A program made the translations under genes and the position numbers. This document shows positions 15,570 through 24,995 of a stretch of DNA of 64,000 bases, piece by piece. The DNA is from Ignavibacteriales bacterium (lineage in GTDB: Bacteria; Bacteroidota; Ignavibacteria; Ignavibacteriales; Melioribacteraceae), in assembly GCA_020635285.1 (NCBI GenBank), contig JACKAB010000009.1, positions 124,001 through 188,000 on the forward strand, given 5' to 3'. The notes beneath the pieces are model-generated. The model was given only the letters and a program-made list of their open reading frames with translations, did no database searches and was not told the DNA's origin. Positions within the stretch are counted from its first letter, which is position 1. Each line of letters begins with the position of its first letter.

Positions 15570-17666
15570 ATGCAAGCACATCACAGTTTAGGTACTAGCA
15601 CCGATTGGATTGTAATGGTAGTTTACTTCATTGCAATAATGGTTTTTGGTTCTTATTTCAGTAAATATAATAGAACAACAACAGATTTCTTCTTTGGTGG
15701 AAGAAGGTTTTCATGGTGGTTAATTGCTATGAGTATTGTTGCCACCGGAGTTGGAAGTCATAGTTTTATTAAATATTCTGCCAAAGGATTTGAGGCAGGA
15801 TTCTCCTCTTCAATGACTTATATGAACGATTGGTTTTTCGTTCCCTTTTTTATTTTTGGCTGGCTGCCAATTATTGTTTACACAAGAATTAGATCAATAC
15901 CAGAATATTTTGAAAAAAGATTTTCTCCAACAACAAGATTTCTTGCAACAATTCTTCTTTTACTTTATATGATTGGATATGTTGGGATTGGTTTTTTAAC
16001 AATGGGAAAAGCGATGATGCCATTGCTGCCTCCGGAGTTAACGATATTGGGTTTCCACTTTGAAGTAACCTTAATGGGATTAATTATAGTAATTGCAGTA
16101 ATTGTGGGTGTTTATATAACTTATGGCGGACAGACAGCCGTTATTTTTACTGATCTTGCACAAGGATTTGTATTAATATTTGCGGGAATTTTAGTGTTCG
16201 TTCTTGGTTTAGATTATGTCGGTGGTTTTGGAGTATTTTGGGATTTGCTACCTACGACATGGAAATTACCACTGGCAAATTTTAATACTCCACCGGGATT
16301 TAATTTTGTCGGAATTTTCTGGGAAGATGGAATTGCCGGATCGGTTGGATTTCTCTTCATGAATATGGGTTTAATAATGCGTTTTATGGCAACCAAAAAT
16401 GTTGATGAAGGGCGAAAAGCCGCAACTTTTAATATTTTATTTATGCTTCCACTTTCGGCCATAGTTGTTGGCAATGCCGGTTGGATAGCAAAAGCTATTT
16501 CCATTGTTAATCCTTCTGTTATACCCCCGGATACAAATCCTGACGCAATATTTGTTGTTGTTGCAAATATAATTTCACATCCGGGTGTATTTGGATTTAT
16601 TATGGCTGCATTGACGGCGGCTCTAATGTCCAGTGTTGATACTTTATTAAATGCCACTGCTGCGGTTTATATTAATGATGTTCACCGCCCGGCAAAAAAA
16701 TGGTTAACAAAAAAGACATTAAATTTCAAAGAAGAAGATAAACAAGAATTGAGTGCCGCAAGAGTTGCTACAGCATTATTTACAGTTTTGGGTGTACTTG
16801 CAGTTATTCCATTTAGTGCATTTCCAACTGTTTATGAGGCACATGGATATTTTCATTCAACATTAACACCGCCATTAGTGGTTGCAATATTTCTTGGTGT
16901 CTTCTGGAAGAAATTTACCAATGCTTCTGTAATTGCAACTTTTGTAGTTGGTGTTGCATTGATGGTTTTAGGAATGTATTATCCGCGACCATTAATTCAA
17001 ATATTTGCTCAAGGAACTCCTTATGATGCGGCTCACCCTTATGTTTATATTGGTGCGCTTTACAATTTGTTTGTTTGTGTATTAGTCGGTGTTATAACAA
17101 CTGTAACAAGGGATCAACAAAGAAAAATAGTTGATTCTATAAAGCAGAATCCTAATCATAAAACAATTGCTTCTGGAATAACTTTATTATCTGCTGCTAT
17201 TTTTATGGTTATAGTTTTTAATCTATTCTCATTACCTGTATTATTAATTCTATCGGTTATAATGCTGTTTTTGGTTGTGATTTCATCAAATTATTATTCA
17301 AAATATTCCGAAGAGACTCATACAGAAGGTTTAACTGTTTGGGGAATTGCAAAAGCTAAAGAGATGTTCAAAGGCAGTAAGGTAAATGATAGAGATGGAG
17401 AAACTATAAAAATTAATTTCAGATTAAAAGATGCACCAGAAGATTTAATGTATTTCTCCAAAAATGATATGATAAAAATGTCAGCCGAACAAGGTGATTT
17501 AGTTTATGTTTCAGATGCAAGAAAATATTTGGGCGGATTAAAATCTGTTCATTCAATATTCGGTCAACCACATAATGAAGATGGAATTGTTTACGTCACA
17601 CAAGAACATATTGATCAAGGTCAGTTTGTTATGGATAAAATTTTAACAGCAGAGAAGGAGATGTAG
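15570..17666 (+). CDS. Sodium:solute symporter (SSS family)
   Basis: A 698-residue transporter with about 13-15 predicted membrane helices. The start is typical: a first helix, then DFFFGGRRFSWW and a glycine-rich helix. The core is followed by a long C-terminal hydrophilic extension (about residues 590-698) that is not part of the transport core. SSS transporters use the sodium gradient to import sugars, carboxylates, amino acids or similar; the substrate cannot be told here. It appears to form a unit with the small membrane protein upstream. Confidence 0.88.
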   Translation: MQAHHSLGTSTDWIVMVVYFIAIMVFGSYFSKYNRTTTDFFFGGRRFSWWLIAMSIVATGVGSHSFIKYSAKGFEAGFSSSMTYMNDWFFVPFFIFGWLPIIVYTRIRSIPEYFEKRFSPTTRFLATILLLLYMIGYVGIGFLTMGKAMMPLLPPELTILGFHFEVTLMGLIIVIAVIVGVYITYGGQTAVIFTDLAQGFVLIFAGILVFVLGLDYVGGFGVFWDLLPTTWKLPLANFNTPPGFNFVGIFWEDGIAGSVGFLFMNMGLIMRFMATKNVDEGRKAATFNILFMLPLSAIVVGNAGWIAKAISIVNPSVIPPDTNPDAIFVVVANIISHPGVFGFIMAALTAALMSSVDTLLNATAAVYINDVHRPAKKWLTKKTLNFKEEDKQELSAARVATALFTVLGVLAVIPFSAFPTVYEAHGYFHSTLTPPLVVAIFLGVFWKKFTNASVIATFVVGVALMVLGMYYPRPLIQIFAQGTPYDAAHPYVYIGALYNLFVCVLVGVITTVTRDQQRKIVDSIKQNPNHKTIASGITLLSAAIFMVIVFNLFSLPVLLILSVIMLFLVVISSNYYSKYSEETHTEGLTVWGIAKAKEMFKGSKVNDRDGETIKINFRLKDAPEDLMYFSKNDMIKMSAEQGDLVYVSDARKYLGGLKSVHSIFGQPHNEDGIVYVTQEHIDQGQFVMDKILTAEKEM

Positions 17667-17773
17667 TTAATATATAATCGGTTTCATTTATTTTATTAAA
17701 ATTTTTGCGACCATCATTAGTATTTCAATATTTATTAATTTTCAAGAATTATATTATTATTCACATTTTATAA

Positions 17774-17825
17774 TTGACAAGACATAAAAAAATGGTAAGT
17801 TTTAAACGTTTCAAAAATTTCAAAC
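17774..17825 (+). promoter_or_regulatory. Promoter -35 element and operator upstream of the GbsR-type gene
   Basis: TTGACA lies at 17774-17779. An imperfect dyad starting AAACGTTTC and ending TTTCAAAC lies at 17804-17825, 17 bases before the regulator start codon. The dyad resembles a second site at 18349-18372; 21 of 26 aligned positions are the same. Autoregulation by the adjacent regulator is inferred. Confidence 0.5.
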
Positions 17826-17841
17826 AAACCAAAACATTGAA

Positions 17842-18330
17842 ATGACTAAAAAAGATCAACTCAAAGAAGAATTTATAATGAATTTTGGTCATGCTTACCA
17901 GGCGTTTGGTTTAAGCAAACTAATGGGGCACGTGGTTGCTCTTCTGATATATTCCACCGAACCAATTTCTTTAGAAGATATTGCAAAACATCTTAACAGA
18001 AGTAAAGGCCCAATAAGCCAAATTACCAGAAGGTTAAGAGATAAAAGACTAATACGCCGGGTTTGGCATCCCACAAGCAGAAAAGATTTTTATGAAATTG
18101 AACCTGAAATTTTTGAAAATGCGTTTAGAAATAATATTGATTTAATTAGAAATAATTTAAAAATCGCAGAACATTTTCAGAATGAAATTGTTGCTAGAAA
18201 AATAGATAACGCTGAAATTTTAGATAAAAGATTGGTAGAGATGGAAAAATTTTATGAACTTATGGAAAAGCATGATAAAAACTTTTTAGAAGAATGGGAA
18301 GTTGTGAGGAAAAAAATCTATAAAAAGTAA
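17842..18330 (+). CDS. GbsR/MarR-type transcriptional regulator
   Basis: A 162-residue winged helix-turn-helix protein. The DNA-binding part (SLEDIAKHLNRSKGPISQITRRLRD as consecutive helices, about residues 45-70) is followed by a wing and a C-terminal helical dimerisation region. The GbsR type of MarR proteins usually represses transport or metabolism genes and responds to a small ligand. It stands at the head of an acyl-CoA cluster. Similar dyads lie before this gene and before the next one, so it probably controls both. Ligand unknown. Confidence 0.8.
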   Translation: MTKKDQLKEEFIMNFGHAYQAFGLSKLMGHVVALLIYSTEPISLEDIAKHLNRSKGPISQITRRLRDKRLIRRVWHPTSRKDFYEIEPEIFENAFRNNIDLIRNNLKIAEHFQNEIVARKIDNAEILDKRLVEMEKFYELMEKHDKNFLEEWEVVRKKIYKK

Positions 18331-18348
18331 TTAAGTTTTTTTGTAATT

Positions 18349-18372
18349 AACGTTTTAAAATTTTCAAACGTT
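18349..18372 (+). promoter_or_regulatory. Palindromic operator before the acyl-CoA gene cluster
   Basis: A perfect inverted repeat with arms AACGTTT and AAACGTT separated by ten AT-rich bases. It sits 19 bases before the SDR start codon. The related site at 17804-17825 suggests both bind the GbsR-type regulator. Confidence 0.6.
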
Positions 18373-18391
18373 CCAAATTTAAAGGTGTGAA

Positions 18392-19135
18392 ATGAAGAGA
18401 TTAGAAAATAAGGTGGCAATAATTACTGGAGGCGCTCAAGGAATTGGTAAAGCAACAACCCAAAAGTTTGTTGAAGAAGGCGCATCTGTAGCTATATGGG
18501 ATATTGATCAAACAAAAGGAAATGATTTTTGCAATGAATTAAAATCAGCTGGATTTAATGTTGAATTTTTCAAAGTGAATGTTGCAGACTTTGAAGATGT
18601 TAAGATAAATTCAGAAAAAGTTGTAAGTTCTTTTGGAACCATTGACATCCTGATAAATAATGCGGGAATCACTCGAGATGCAACATTAAAGAAAATGACA
18701 CCAGAATTATGGCAGCAGGTTATTGATGTAAACTTAACGGGAGTTTTTAACTGCACGCAAATTATTTCATCAGTAATGCTTGAAAAGGGAAGCGGAAAAA
18801 TTATTAATGCTTCATCGGTGGTTGGTTTGTATGGAAATTTTGGACAAACAAATTATGTTGCGACAAAAGCAGGTGTTATTGGAATGACAAAGGTTTGGGC
18901 AAGAGAATTAGGCCGCAAAGGAATCAATGTAAATGCAATAGCTCCAGGATTTATTGCAACTGAAATGGTAAAACTAATGCCGGAAAATGTTATTAAAATG
19001 ATGGAAGAAAAAACGCCGCTTGGAAGGCTTGGTAAGCCTGAAGACATTGCAAATGCTTATTTGTTTCTGGCAAGTGATGAAGCCTCTTTTATAAACGGCG
19101 CAACATTAAGTGTTGATGGCGGAATAATTACTTAG
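18392..19135 (+). CDS. fabG: SDR-family 3-oxoacyl-[ACP/CoA] reductase
   Basis: A 247-residue short-chain dehydrogenase with cofactor loop TGGAQGIG (residues 12-19), LINNAG near 88, and the catalytic serine near 142, tyrosine 155 and lysine 159 in TNYVATK. The fold and length match FabG and acetoacetyl-CoA reductases. In this cluster of CoA enzymes a role on 3-oxoacyl-CoA or 3-hydroxyacyl-CoA is more likely than housekeeping fatty-acid synthesis. It lies directly behind the regulator's putative operator and nine bases before the KAS III-like gene. Confidence 0.85.
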   Translation: MKRLENKVAIITGGAQGIGKATTQKFVEEGASVAIWDIDQTKGNDFCNELKSAGFNVEFFKVNVADFEDVKINSEKVVSSFGTIDILINNAGITRDATLKKMTPELWQQVIDVNLTGVFNCTQIISSVMLEKGSGKIINASSVVGLYGNFGQTNYVATKAGVIGMTKVWARELGRKGINVNAIAPGFIATEMVKLMPENVIKMMEEKTPLGRLGKPEDIANAYLFLASDEASFINGATLSVDGGIIT

Positions 19136-19144
19136 GATAATTTT

Positions 19145-20134
19145 ATGCGAAATGCTGTTATTCATTCATCCGGAATGTATGTGCCGGATAGAATAATTAA
19201 AAACGAATATTTTGACAAATTGCTTGGCGAAAATGTCAGCGACTGGTTGAAAGATTATGTAAAAATTTATGAAAGAAGATGGTGCAGTGAAAATCAATCT
19301 ACTGCAGACTTAGCAATTGAGGCAGGTAAAGCAGCATTGAATAATGGAAATGTTTCACCGGATGAAATTGATCTTTTAATAATTGCGACGGATACTCCCG
19401 AATATATTTCTCCTTCCACCTCTTCAAAAGTTCAATATTTATTAGGATTGAAAAATGCTGGCACATTTGATATTAACACAGCGTGCGCAGGTTTTGTAAC
19501 AGCTTTAGATACTGCATCAAAATATATTATTGCAGATAAAAGTTACAATACAGTGATGATTATTGGTGCTTATGCTATGAGTAAGTATTTGAATATGATG
19601 GATAAAAAAACAGTTAATCTTTTTGCTGATGGTGCAGGTTGCATGATTCTTAAATCAAGTGAAAAAGGTGAATCAGGATTTTTGGCGAGTAAACTTATTA
19701 CAAAAGGCGAGTATCATGATTTTATGGGAATTTATGCAGGAGGAACTAACACTGTAATTTCCGAAGAAGTAATTAGAGAGAAAAAGCATCTGTTAACAAT
19801 TGCCAAAAGATTTCCTTCAGAACTTAATCCTCAAACATGGTCAGAAATTGTAAAGGATCTTGTTAAAAAGGCATCAATCAATTTAGAAGATGTTAAACTT
19901 TTTTTATTTACGCAAATAAACATTAATAGTATCTGGGATACAATGGATATGCTCAATCTGCCCAGAGAAAGAGCTCAAACAAGCATGCATTATTATGGAT
20001 ACACAGGTTCTGCTTGCATTCCAATTTCTTTTGAAGATGCACTTAAGCAAAAGAAAATTGAAAGAGGCGATATAATTTTTATGATTGGTTCCGGCGGCGG
20101 ATTTTCTGTTGCTGGTGCAGCTTTTAAATATTAA
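19145..20134 (+). CDS. KAS III-like protein with altered catalytic triad
   Basis: A 329-residue thiolase-fold protein of the 3-oxoacyl-ACP synthase III type. The nucleophile is kept (Cys114 in NTACAGF). The region matching the IPHQANxR motif reads LFTQININS, with threonine where the catalytic histidine belongs. The region matching the NxGNT motif reads YYGYTGS, with tyrosine for the catalytic asparagine. Without these residues, decarboxylative condensation as in FabH seems unlikely. Acyl transfer or a non-decarboxylating reaction would fit better. The gene lies between the SDR and a symporter with very short gaps. Confidence 0.8.
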   Translation: MRNAVIHSSGMYVPDRIIKNEYFDKLLGENVSDWLKDYVKIYERRWCSENQSTADLAIEAGKAALNNGNVSPDEIDLLIIATDTPEYISPSTSSKVQYLLGLKNAGTFDINTACAGFVTALDTASKYIIADKSYNTVMIIGAYAMSKYLNMMDKKTVNLFADGAGCMILKSSEKGESGFLASKLITKGEYHDFMGIYAGGTNTVISEEVIREKKHLLTIAKRFPSELNPQTWSEIVKDLVKKASINLEDVKLFLFTQININSIWDTMDMLNLPRERAQTSMHYYGYTGSACIPISFEDALKQKKIERGDIIFMIGSGGGFSVAGAAFKY

Positions 20135-20149
20135 TATTATAAGGGAATA

Positions 20150-21697
20150 ATGGCTAGTTCATCACAAGTTATAGGAACATGGATACTGATTGCAGCATAT
20201 GCTTCAGTAATTCTATATTTTGTGGTCAAAGGTGCCTTGAAAACAAAAAGTCTATCTGATTATGCAGTTGGAAATATAAATTTTTCTCCGGTCTCGGTGG
20301 GATTGTCTCTCGCAGCTTCAATGACAAGTGCCGCAACATTTGTAATCAATCCTGGATTTATTGCTAATTATGGTCTGTCTGGATTTATATCTTTTGGAAT
20401 AGTTTTTCCAATTGGTTCGTTAATCTCGTTAATCGTTCTTACAAAAAGCTTTCAAAAGTATGGTCAATCAATAAAGGCTCTAACGCTTGCACAGTGGATT
20501 GGTAAAAGATATAATAGCAATGGTTATTCCATATTCATGGCTTTTTTATCACTATTACTAATTACTTTCATTGTTCTGATCATTGTGGCTCTAACAAAAG
20601 TTTTATCAAAATCACTAAATGTTAGTGAGATGTATGTTTTAGTTTCTATTGTTGTATTTGTTTTTGGCTATATGATGTTCGGCGGTGCCAATTCAATGGT
20701 ATATACAAATACGGTACAAGCAGTAATTATGATAGTTGTGGCAACAATTCTGTTAACTTCAGGCTATCAAAATTTTAGCGATGGTATAAATTCATTTCTC
20801 AATAAGCTCTCAAATATAGATCCTAATCTCACGACTTTAACAAATGCAAATTCCCCATTGTTTAGAGATTTTTTTGAAATAGTTATTTGTCAATTTATAG
20901 TTGGCATTGCAGTAGTTTGCCAGCCGCATATTATTACAAAATCGCTATTACTTAAAAGTGAGAAAGATGTAAATAGATTTTTGATTGTAAGTGTTGTGGT
21001 TGAAGTACTTTTTTTCTTGGTTGTATTTACGGGATTATATGCTAGAATAACTTTTCCAGACCTAGCAGTTGACGGTATTCCACTTAAAAATGACGGAATA
21101 ATTCCAGCTTATGTAGTTAGAACATTTGCTGATGGAACAGTCGCTGTAGTTATTGGATTATTGGTTGTGCTGGGACTAATTTCCGCCGGTATGTCAACCT
21201 TAGAAGGTTTGATTCAATCGGTCTCATCAACAATTACATCTGATATAATCAAGCCGCTCTTTGGACATAAAATTAAATCGGAAAAAGGACTAATAGCTGC
21301 AAATAGATTGGCCATTATTTCTTTAGCAATAGTTGCTGGAATAATTTCATATGATCAATTGATCAATCCAAAATTAAGCGTAGGACTTTTAGCTCAAAAC
21401 GGAGTATATGCATTCTTCTCATCAGCATTTATCCCAATTTTGTTTGGCATATTTCTAAAAGACGTAAAGTTGATCGCTCCGCTTTCTGCCTCGGTGGTTG
21501 CAATAGTTGTACATTTTTCTGTTTACTATTTACTTCCGTTTTTAGTTACAGAATTTGGTTTTGAGTTTGGCTTTTTTACAAAATATTTAGTTGGAACTAT
21601 TCGAAATCCAGCCATTGCCGCTGCTTCTGCTATTGTGGTTTCAACATGTGTCGGGCTTCTTATTCATTTTTTAAATAAAACAAGAGCACAGAATTAA
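20150..21697 (+). CDS. Sodium:solute symporter (SSS family)
   Basis: A 515-residue membrane protein with about 13 helices and the usual length of the SSS family. It begins 15 bases after the KAS III-like gene and its stop codon abuts the ATG of the acyl-CoA ligase. Such tight coupling suggests it imports the carboxylate or other acid which the ligase then activates. Transporters of acetate, propionate, pantothenate and proline belong here; the true substrate is not visible. Confidence 0.88.
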   Translation: MASSSQVIGTWILIAAYASVILYFVVKGALKTKSLSDYAVGNINFSPVSVGLSLAASMTSAATFVINPGFIANYGLSGFISFGIVFPIGSLISLIVLTKSFQKYGQSIKALTLAQWIGKRYNSNGYSIFMAFLSLLLITFIVLIIVALTKVLSKSLNVSEMYVLVSIVVFVFGYMMFGGANSMVYTNTVQAVIMIVVATILLTSGYQNFSDGINSFLNKLSNIDPNLTTLTNANSPLFRDFFEIVICQFIVGIAVVCQPHIITKSLLLKSEKDVNRFLIVSVVVEVLFFLVVFTGLYARITFPDLAVDGIPLKNDGIIPAYVVRTFADGTVAVVIGLLVVLGLISAGMSTLEGLIQSVSSTITSDIIKPLFGHKIKSEKGLIAANRLAIISLAIVAGIISYDQLINPKLSVGLLAQNGVYAFFSSAFIPILFGIFLKDVKLIAPLSASVVAIVVHFSVYYLLPFLVTEFGFEFGFFTKYLVGTIRNPAIAAASAIVVSTCVGLLIHFLNKTRAQN

Positions 21698-23200
21698 ATG
21701 ACAGAATTTGATTGGTTTGCAAAATGGTCTACTTATACTCCTAATAAGGAAGCGATATTAGAATATTCAACTGGGCGCACTTTTACATACGCTCAATTGA
21801 ATCATCTAGCAAATCAGCTATCATTGTTATTAATGAGCGAATACAACATTAAAAAATCTGACCGCGTAGCAGTCCTTGCTGAAAATTGTATTGAGTACGC
21901 TATTCTATTTGGAGTTGCTCAAAAACTTGGAATTACCTTAGTGCCAATAAATTATAGATTGGCTCAGCCTGAATTAGAATTTATAATATCAGATTGCTCA
22001 CCATCTCTGTTATTATATGAAGATAAATTTGAGGATAAAGTAAATTCCGATAAAATAAAAAATAGTTGCTATGAATTGCTTCCAATGACCAAAATTTCCA
22101 CTACGATACATGAACTTACAAGTATGAAGATTGCCTCAGAGAATATTAGTTCCAATATCGAGGAAGATGACGCAATATTTATTCTTTATACATCCGGAAC
22201 AACTGCGTTCCCTAAAGGTGCAATTTATACACACAAAATGCTTTTCTGGAATAGTATAAATACTGAATTAAGGCTTGATATTACCTCTAACGATAGATCA
22301 ATAAGTTGTGCCCCACCTTTTCACACTGGAAGTTGGAATGTATTATTCACTCCATTTTTACATCATGGAGCATTTACCATAATATTAAAGAAATTTGATG
22401 CCGATACTGAATTGGAATTGATGGATAAACAAGGTATTACTCTTTGGTGGGCAGTACCAACTATGTTGAAGATGATGACGGACTCACAAAATTTTAATAT
22501 TACGAAAATGGAAAAACTGAGATACATTGTGGTCGGCGGCGAAGCTTTACCGTTGGAAGTGATAAGAACATGGCATAACAAAGGTGTGCCAATAAGACAA
22601 GGTTATGGCTTAACTGAAGTTGGCCCAAATGTTACATCTCTAAATCAAGAAGACGCTGAGAGAAAATTGGGATCCATTGGTACTCCAAATTTTTATATAC
22701 AAACTAAAATTATTGATGAAAATGGTAATGAAGTATTGAACGAAGGAACTGGTGAATTTCTTTTGAAAGGGCCGAATGTAACTCCCGGATATTGGAAAAA
22801 TGAAGAAGCTACTGCCATAGCAATTCATGATGGCTGGTTTTCCACTGGAGATGTTGTTAAGCGGGATGATGAAGGATTTTTATATGTGGTCGATAGAATT
22901 AAAAATATGTACATCTCCGGGGGAGAAAATGTTTATCCTGCCGAAGTTGAACATTTACTAAGACAGCATAATGAGATAAGTGATTTAGCAATAGTTGGTG
23001 TTCCGGATGACAAGTGGGGAGAGGTTGGCAAAGCCTTTATAGTAAGGACGGAAGGATCAACACTTAATGAAGATGACGTAAAGATGTTTTGCTTAGCTAA
23101 GCTGGCTAAATATAAAATTCCAAAGCATGTAGAATTTTTAGAGGAATTACCTACAAATGATGCAGGTAAAATTGATAGAAAGAAATTAAGGGAATTGTAG
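21698..23200 (+). CDS. AMP-forming acyl-CoA ligase
   Basis: A 500-residue member of the ANL superfamily. The phosphate loop YTSGTTAFPKG lies near residue 165, the adenine motif GYGLTEVGP near 305, the hinge DRIKNMYISGGENVYP near 400, and the C-terminal lysine in DAGKIDRKKL. It activates a carboxylic acid to its CoA thioester at the cost of ATP to AMP. The start codon directly follows the symporter stop, implying translational coupling of uptake and activation. Chain length and structure of the acid are unknown. Confidence 0.9.
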   Translation: MTEFDWFAKWSTYTPNKEAILEYSTGRTFTYAQLNHLANQLSLLLMSEYNIKKSDRVAVLAENCIEYAILFGVAQKLGITLVPINYRLAQPELEFIISDCSPSLLLYEDKFEDKVNSDKIKNSCYELLPMTKISTTIHELTSMKIASENISSNIEEDDAIFILYTSGTTAFPKGAIYTHKMLFWNSINTELRLDITSNDRSISCAPPFHTGSWNVLFTPFLHHGAFTIILKKFDADTELELMDKQGITLWWAVPTMLKMMTDSQNFNITKMEKLRYIVVGGEALPLEVIRTWHNKGVPIRQGYGLTEVGPNVTSLNQEDAERKLGSIGTPNFYIQTKIIDENGNEVLNEGTGEFLLKGPNVTPGYWKNEEATAIAIHDGWFSTGDVVKRDDEGFLYVVDRIKNMYISGGENVYPAEVEHLLRQHNEISDLAIVGVPDDKWGEVGKAFIVRTEGSTLNEDDVKMFCLAKLAKYKIPKHVEFLEELPTNDAGKIDRKKLREL

Positions 23201-23227
23201 TATAATTTTTCATCGGCGCAGCCGTAA

Positions 23228-23336
23228 AAATCCCCTCTTTAGAGGGGTAGGGTATGTGTGCTTTGAGACTTGAAAATATTGCTGGTAAAATGTAAATAAA
23301 TTCTGGATTCCCGATAGAAGCATTCGGGAATGACAA
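23228..23336. repeat. Intergenic dispersed repeats
   Basis: Two palindromic pieces lie in the 182-base gap. One is CCCCTCTTTAGAGGGG (about 23232-23247), and the other is a hairpin joining GATTCCCGA with TTCGGGAATGAC (23301-23336). The second recurs near 30688, 32398 and 61569. They are non-coding and resemble REP-like elements. Confidence 0.6.
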
Positions 23337-23382
23337 AAGTGATTTTTCAAAATAACAAATAAAAATAGTTTAATAGAATTTT

Positions 23383-24408
23383 ATGAATGAAATAATGAAT
23401 ATAGGAATTTTAGGAACAGGAATTTATTTACCTGAAACGAAAATTACTGCTGGAGAAATTGCGAGTAAAACCAATGGAGTTTGGGAGACAAATGCTGTTA
23501 TAGAAAAATTAGGAATTATTGAAAAAACTATTCCAACTGAAAAAGATGGCACACAAGCAATGAGTGTTTGGGCTTCAGAAGATGCATTGAAAAGAACCGG
23601 TATAAATCCATTAGAAATAGATTTAATTTTAAACATTGGCGAGGAATGGAAAGAATATCCATTAACAACTTCCGGCATTTATCTGCAGGAAAAAATTGGT
23701 GCCAAAAATGCATGGGCTATTGATTTACAGCAAAGATGCTGTACAACAATATCAGCAATGAAAATAGCAAAAGATATGATGGTTGCTGACGAAGAAATTA
23801 ATACCGTACTTATTGCCGGAGGATATCGAAACGGAGATTTTGTTGATTACACCGATAAAGATATGTCAATGATGTTTAATCTTGGTGCCGGAGGAGGAGC
23901 AATAATATTAAAGAAAAATTATGATCGAAATTTACTATTAGGTTCTCATATAATAACAGATGGGAGTTTAGCCAGAGATGTTGCAGTAAAATATGGCGGA
24001 ACAGAGAATCCAATTACCTGTGAGAATATTGATAAAGCTTATAAGTCACTTACAATGTTTGATCCTGAGCACATGAAGAATAGACTAAATGAAGTATCCA
24101 TAAAAAATTGGATGTTTTGCATTGATAAAGCTTTTGAGAAAAGCGGTATTGATAAAAGTGAACTCGGTTACCTTGCAGTACTTCATTTTAAGAAATCGAT
24201 GTTTAATGTTATGCTGGAAGAATTAAACTTAACTGAAGAACAGTCAATCTATTTAAGTAATATTGGTCACGTTGGTCAGATAGATCAAATAATATCTTTG
24301 CACTTAGCATTAGAACAAAACAAAATTAAAAACAAAACCGTAATTGCAATGGTTGCAGCTGGCATTGGTTATGCATGGGCAGCTAACGTAATAAAATGGG
24401 GAAAATAA
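23383..24408 (+). CDS. Second KAS III-like protein, divergent active site
   Basis: A 341-residue thiolase-fold protein, very different from the KAS III-like protein upstream. Its nucleophile is probably Cys119 in DLQQRCCTT. The histidine region reads AVLHFKKSMFN, keeping a histidine. The asparagine position reads NIGHVGQ, with histidine instead. The active site would be Cys-His-His, unlike FabH (Cys-His-Asn). This pattern points to a specialised acyl transfer or condensation. It follows a 182-base gap that contains repeats, so it may still share the upstream transcript. Confidence 0.75.
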   Translation: MNEIMNIGILGTGIYLPETKITAGEIASKTNGVWETNAVIEKLGIIEKTIPTEKDGTQAMSVWASEDALKRTGINPLEIDLILNIGEEWKEYPLTTSGIYLQEKIGAKNAWAIDLQQRCCTTISAMKIAKDMMVADEEINTVLIAGGYRNGDFVDYTDKDMSMMFNLGAGGGAIILKKNYDRNLLLGSHIITDGSLARDVAVKYGGTENPITCENIDKAYKSLTMFDPEHMKNRLNEVSIKNWMFCIDKAFEKSGIDKSELGYLAVLHFKKSMFNVMLEELNLTEEQSIYLSNIGHVGQIDQIISLHLALEQNKIKNKTVIAMVAAGIGYAWAANVIKWGK

Positions 24409-24433
24409 AAAAACCAAATAACAGGAGGATATA

Positions 24434-24925
24434 ATGAAAAAACTAATTTATTTACTGATAGTGTTACTATCAATCTCTTTTGCTGCTTGCAGCGATGATG
24501 ACAGCGGAACCGATCCGGTTGATGAAACAAAACCTTGGGTAGGCACATGGTTAAGTGCTGATGCAAATGTTGCTCCAATACTAGTTTCGTTATTCAAATA
24601 TGATAGCGTTAAAGTTACAATGAAAGAAGATAACACTGTAACTTTGGAATCTCATGTTACAGATGGAGCTTGGTCAACATTGGCAGGAGTTTATACAATT
24701 ACTGAATCATCATCCGGAAGTATTCATTCAATAAAAATCAATTACACTGCTTTTGAGCAAGAAGGAATTATTGAAGTAACAACTGGAACTCCTGATAAAA
24801 TGAAATTAGAGGCTGTTCAAACAGTTCCGGATATTTCAGCAGTTCCAAGAACTCCAGCAACAGGCTTTGGATCAGATCCACAATTAGGAACTTTGAATGT
24901 TCAAAACTATGTAAGAATAAACTAA
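24434..24925 (+). CDS. Small lipoprotein, lipocalin-like
   Basis: A 163-residue protein with a lipoprotein signal (SFAAC, cysteine 19) followed by acidic DDDSG, a common signal for surface or outer-membrane location in Bacteroidetes-type cells. The remainder is beta-rich, with a WVGTWLSAD start resembling lipocalin-like domains, but I cannot assign a family with certainty. AGGAGGA is a strong ribosome binding site. It precedes an outer-membrane barrel and a lipoprotein hydrolase, suggesting a role at the cell surface. Confidence 0.75.
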   Translation: MKKLIYLLIVLLSISFAACSDDDSGTDPVDETKPWVGTWLSADANVAPILVSLFKYDSVKVTMKEDNTVTLESHVTDGAWSTLAGVYTITESSSGSIHSIKINYTAFEQEGIIEVTTGTPDKMKLEAVQTVPDISAVPRTPATGFGSDPQLGTLNVQNYVRIN

Positions 24926-24995
24926 ATTGTATTGTATGGAGAGGCTTTATGCTTCTCCATATATTTATATTCAAATAATTTAATTGAGTAAAGCT

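Noticed and set aside
16214..16657. Minus-strand 147-residue frame opposite the symporter
   Set aside because: It overlaps a clear transporter coding sequence and has no ribosome binding site or recognisable domain.
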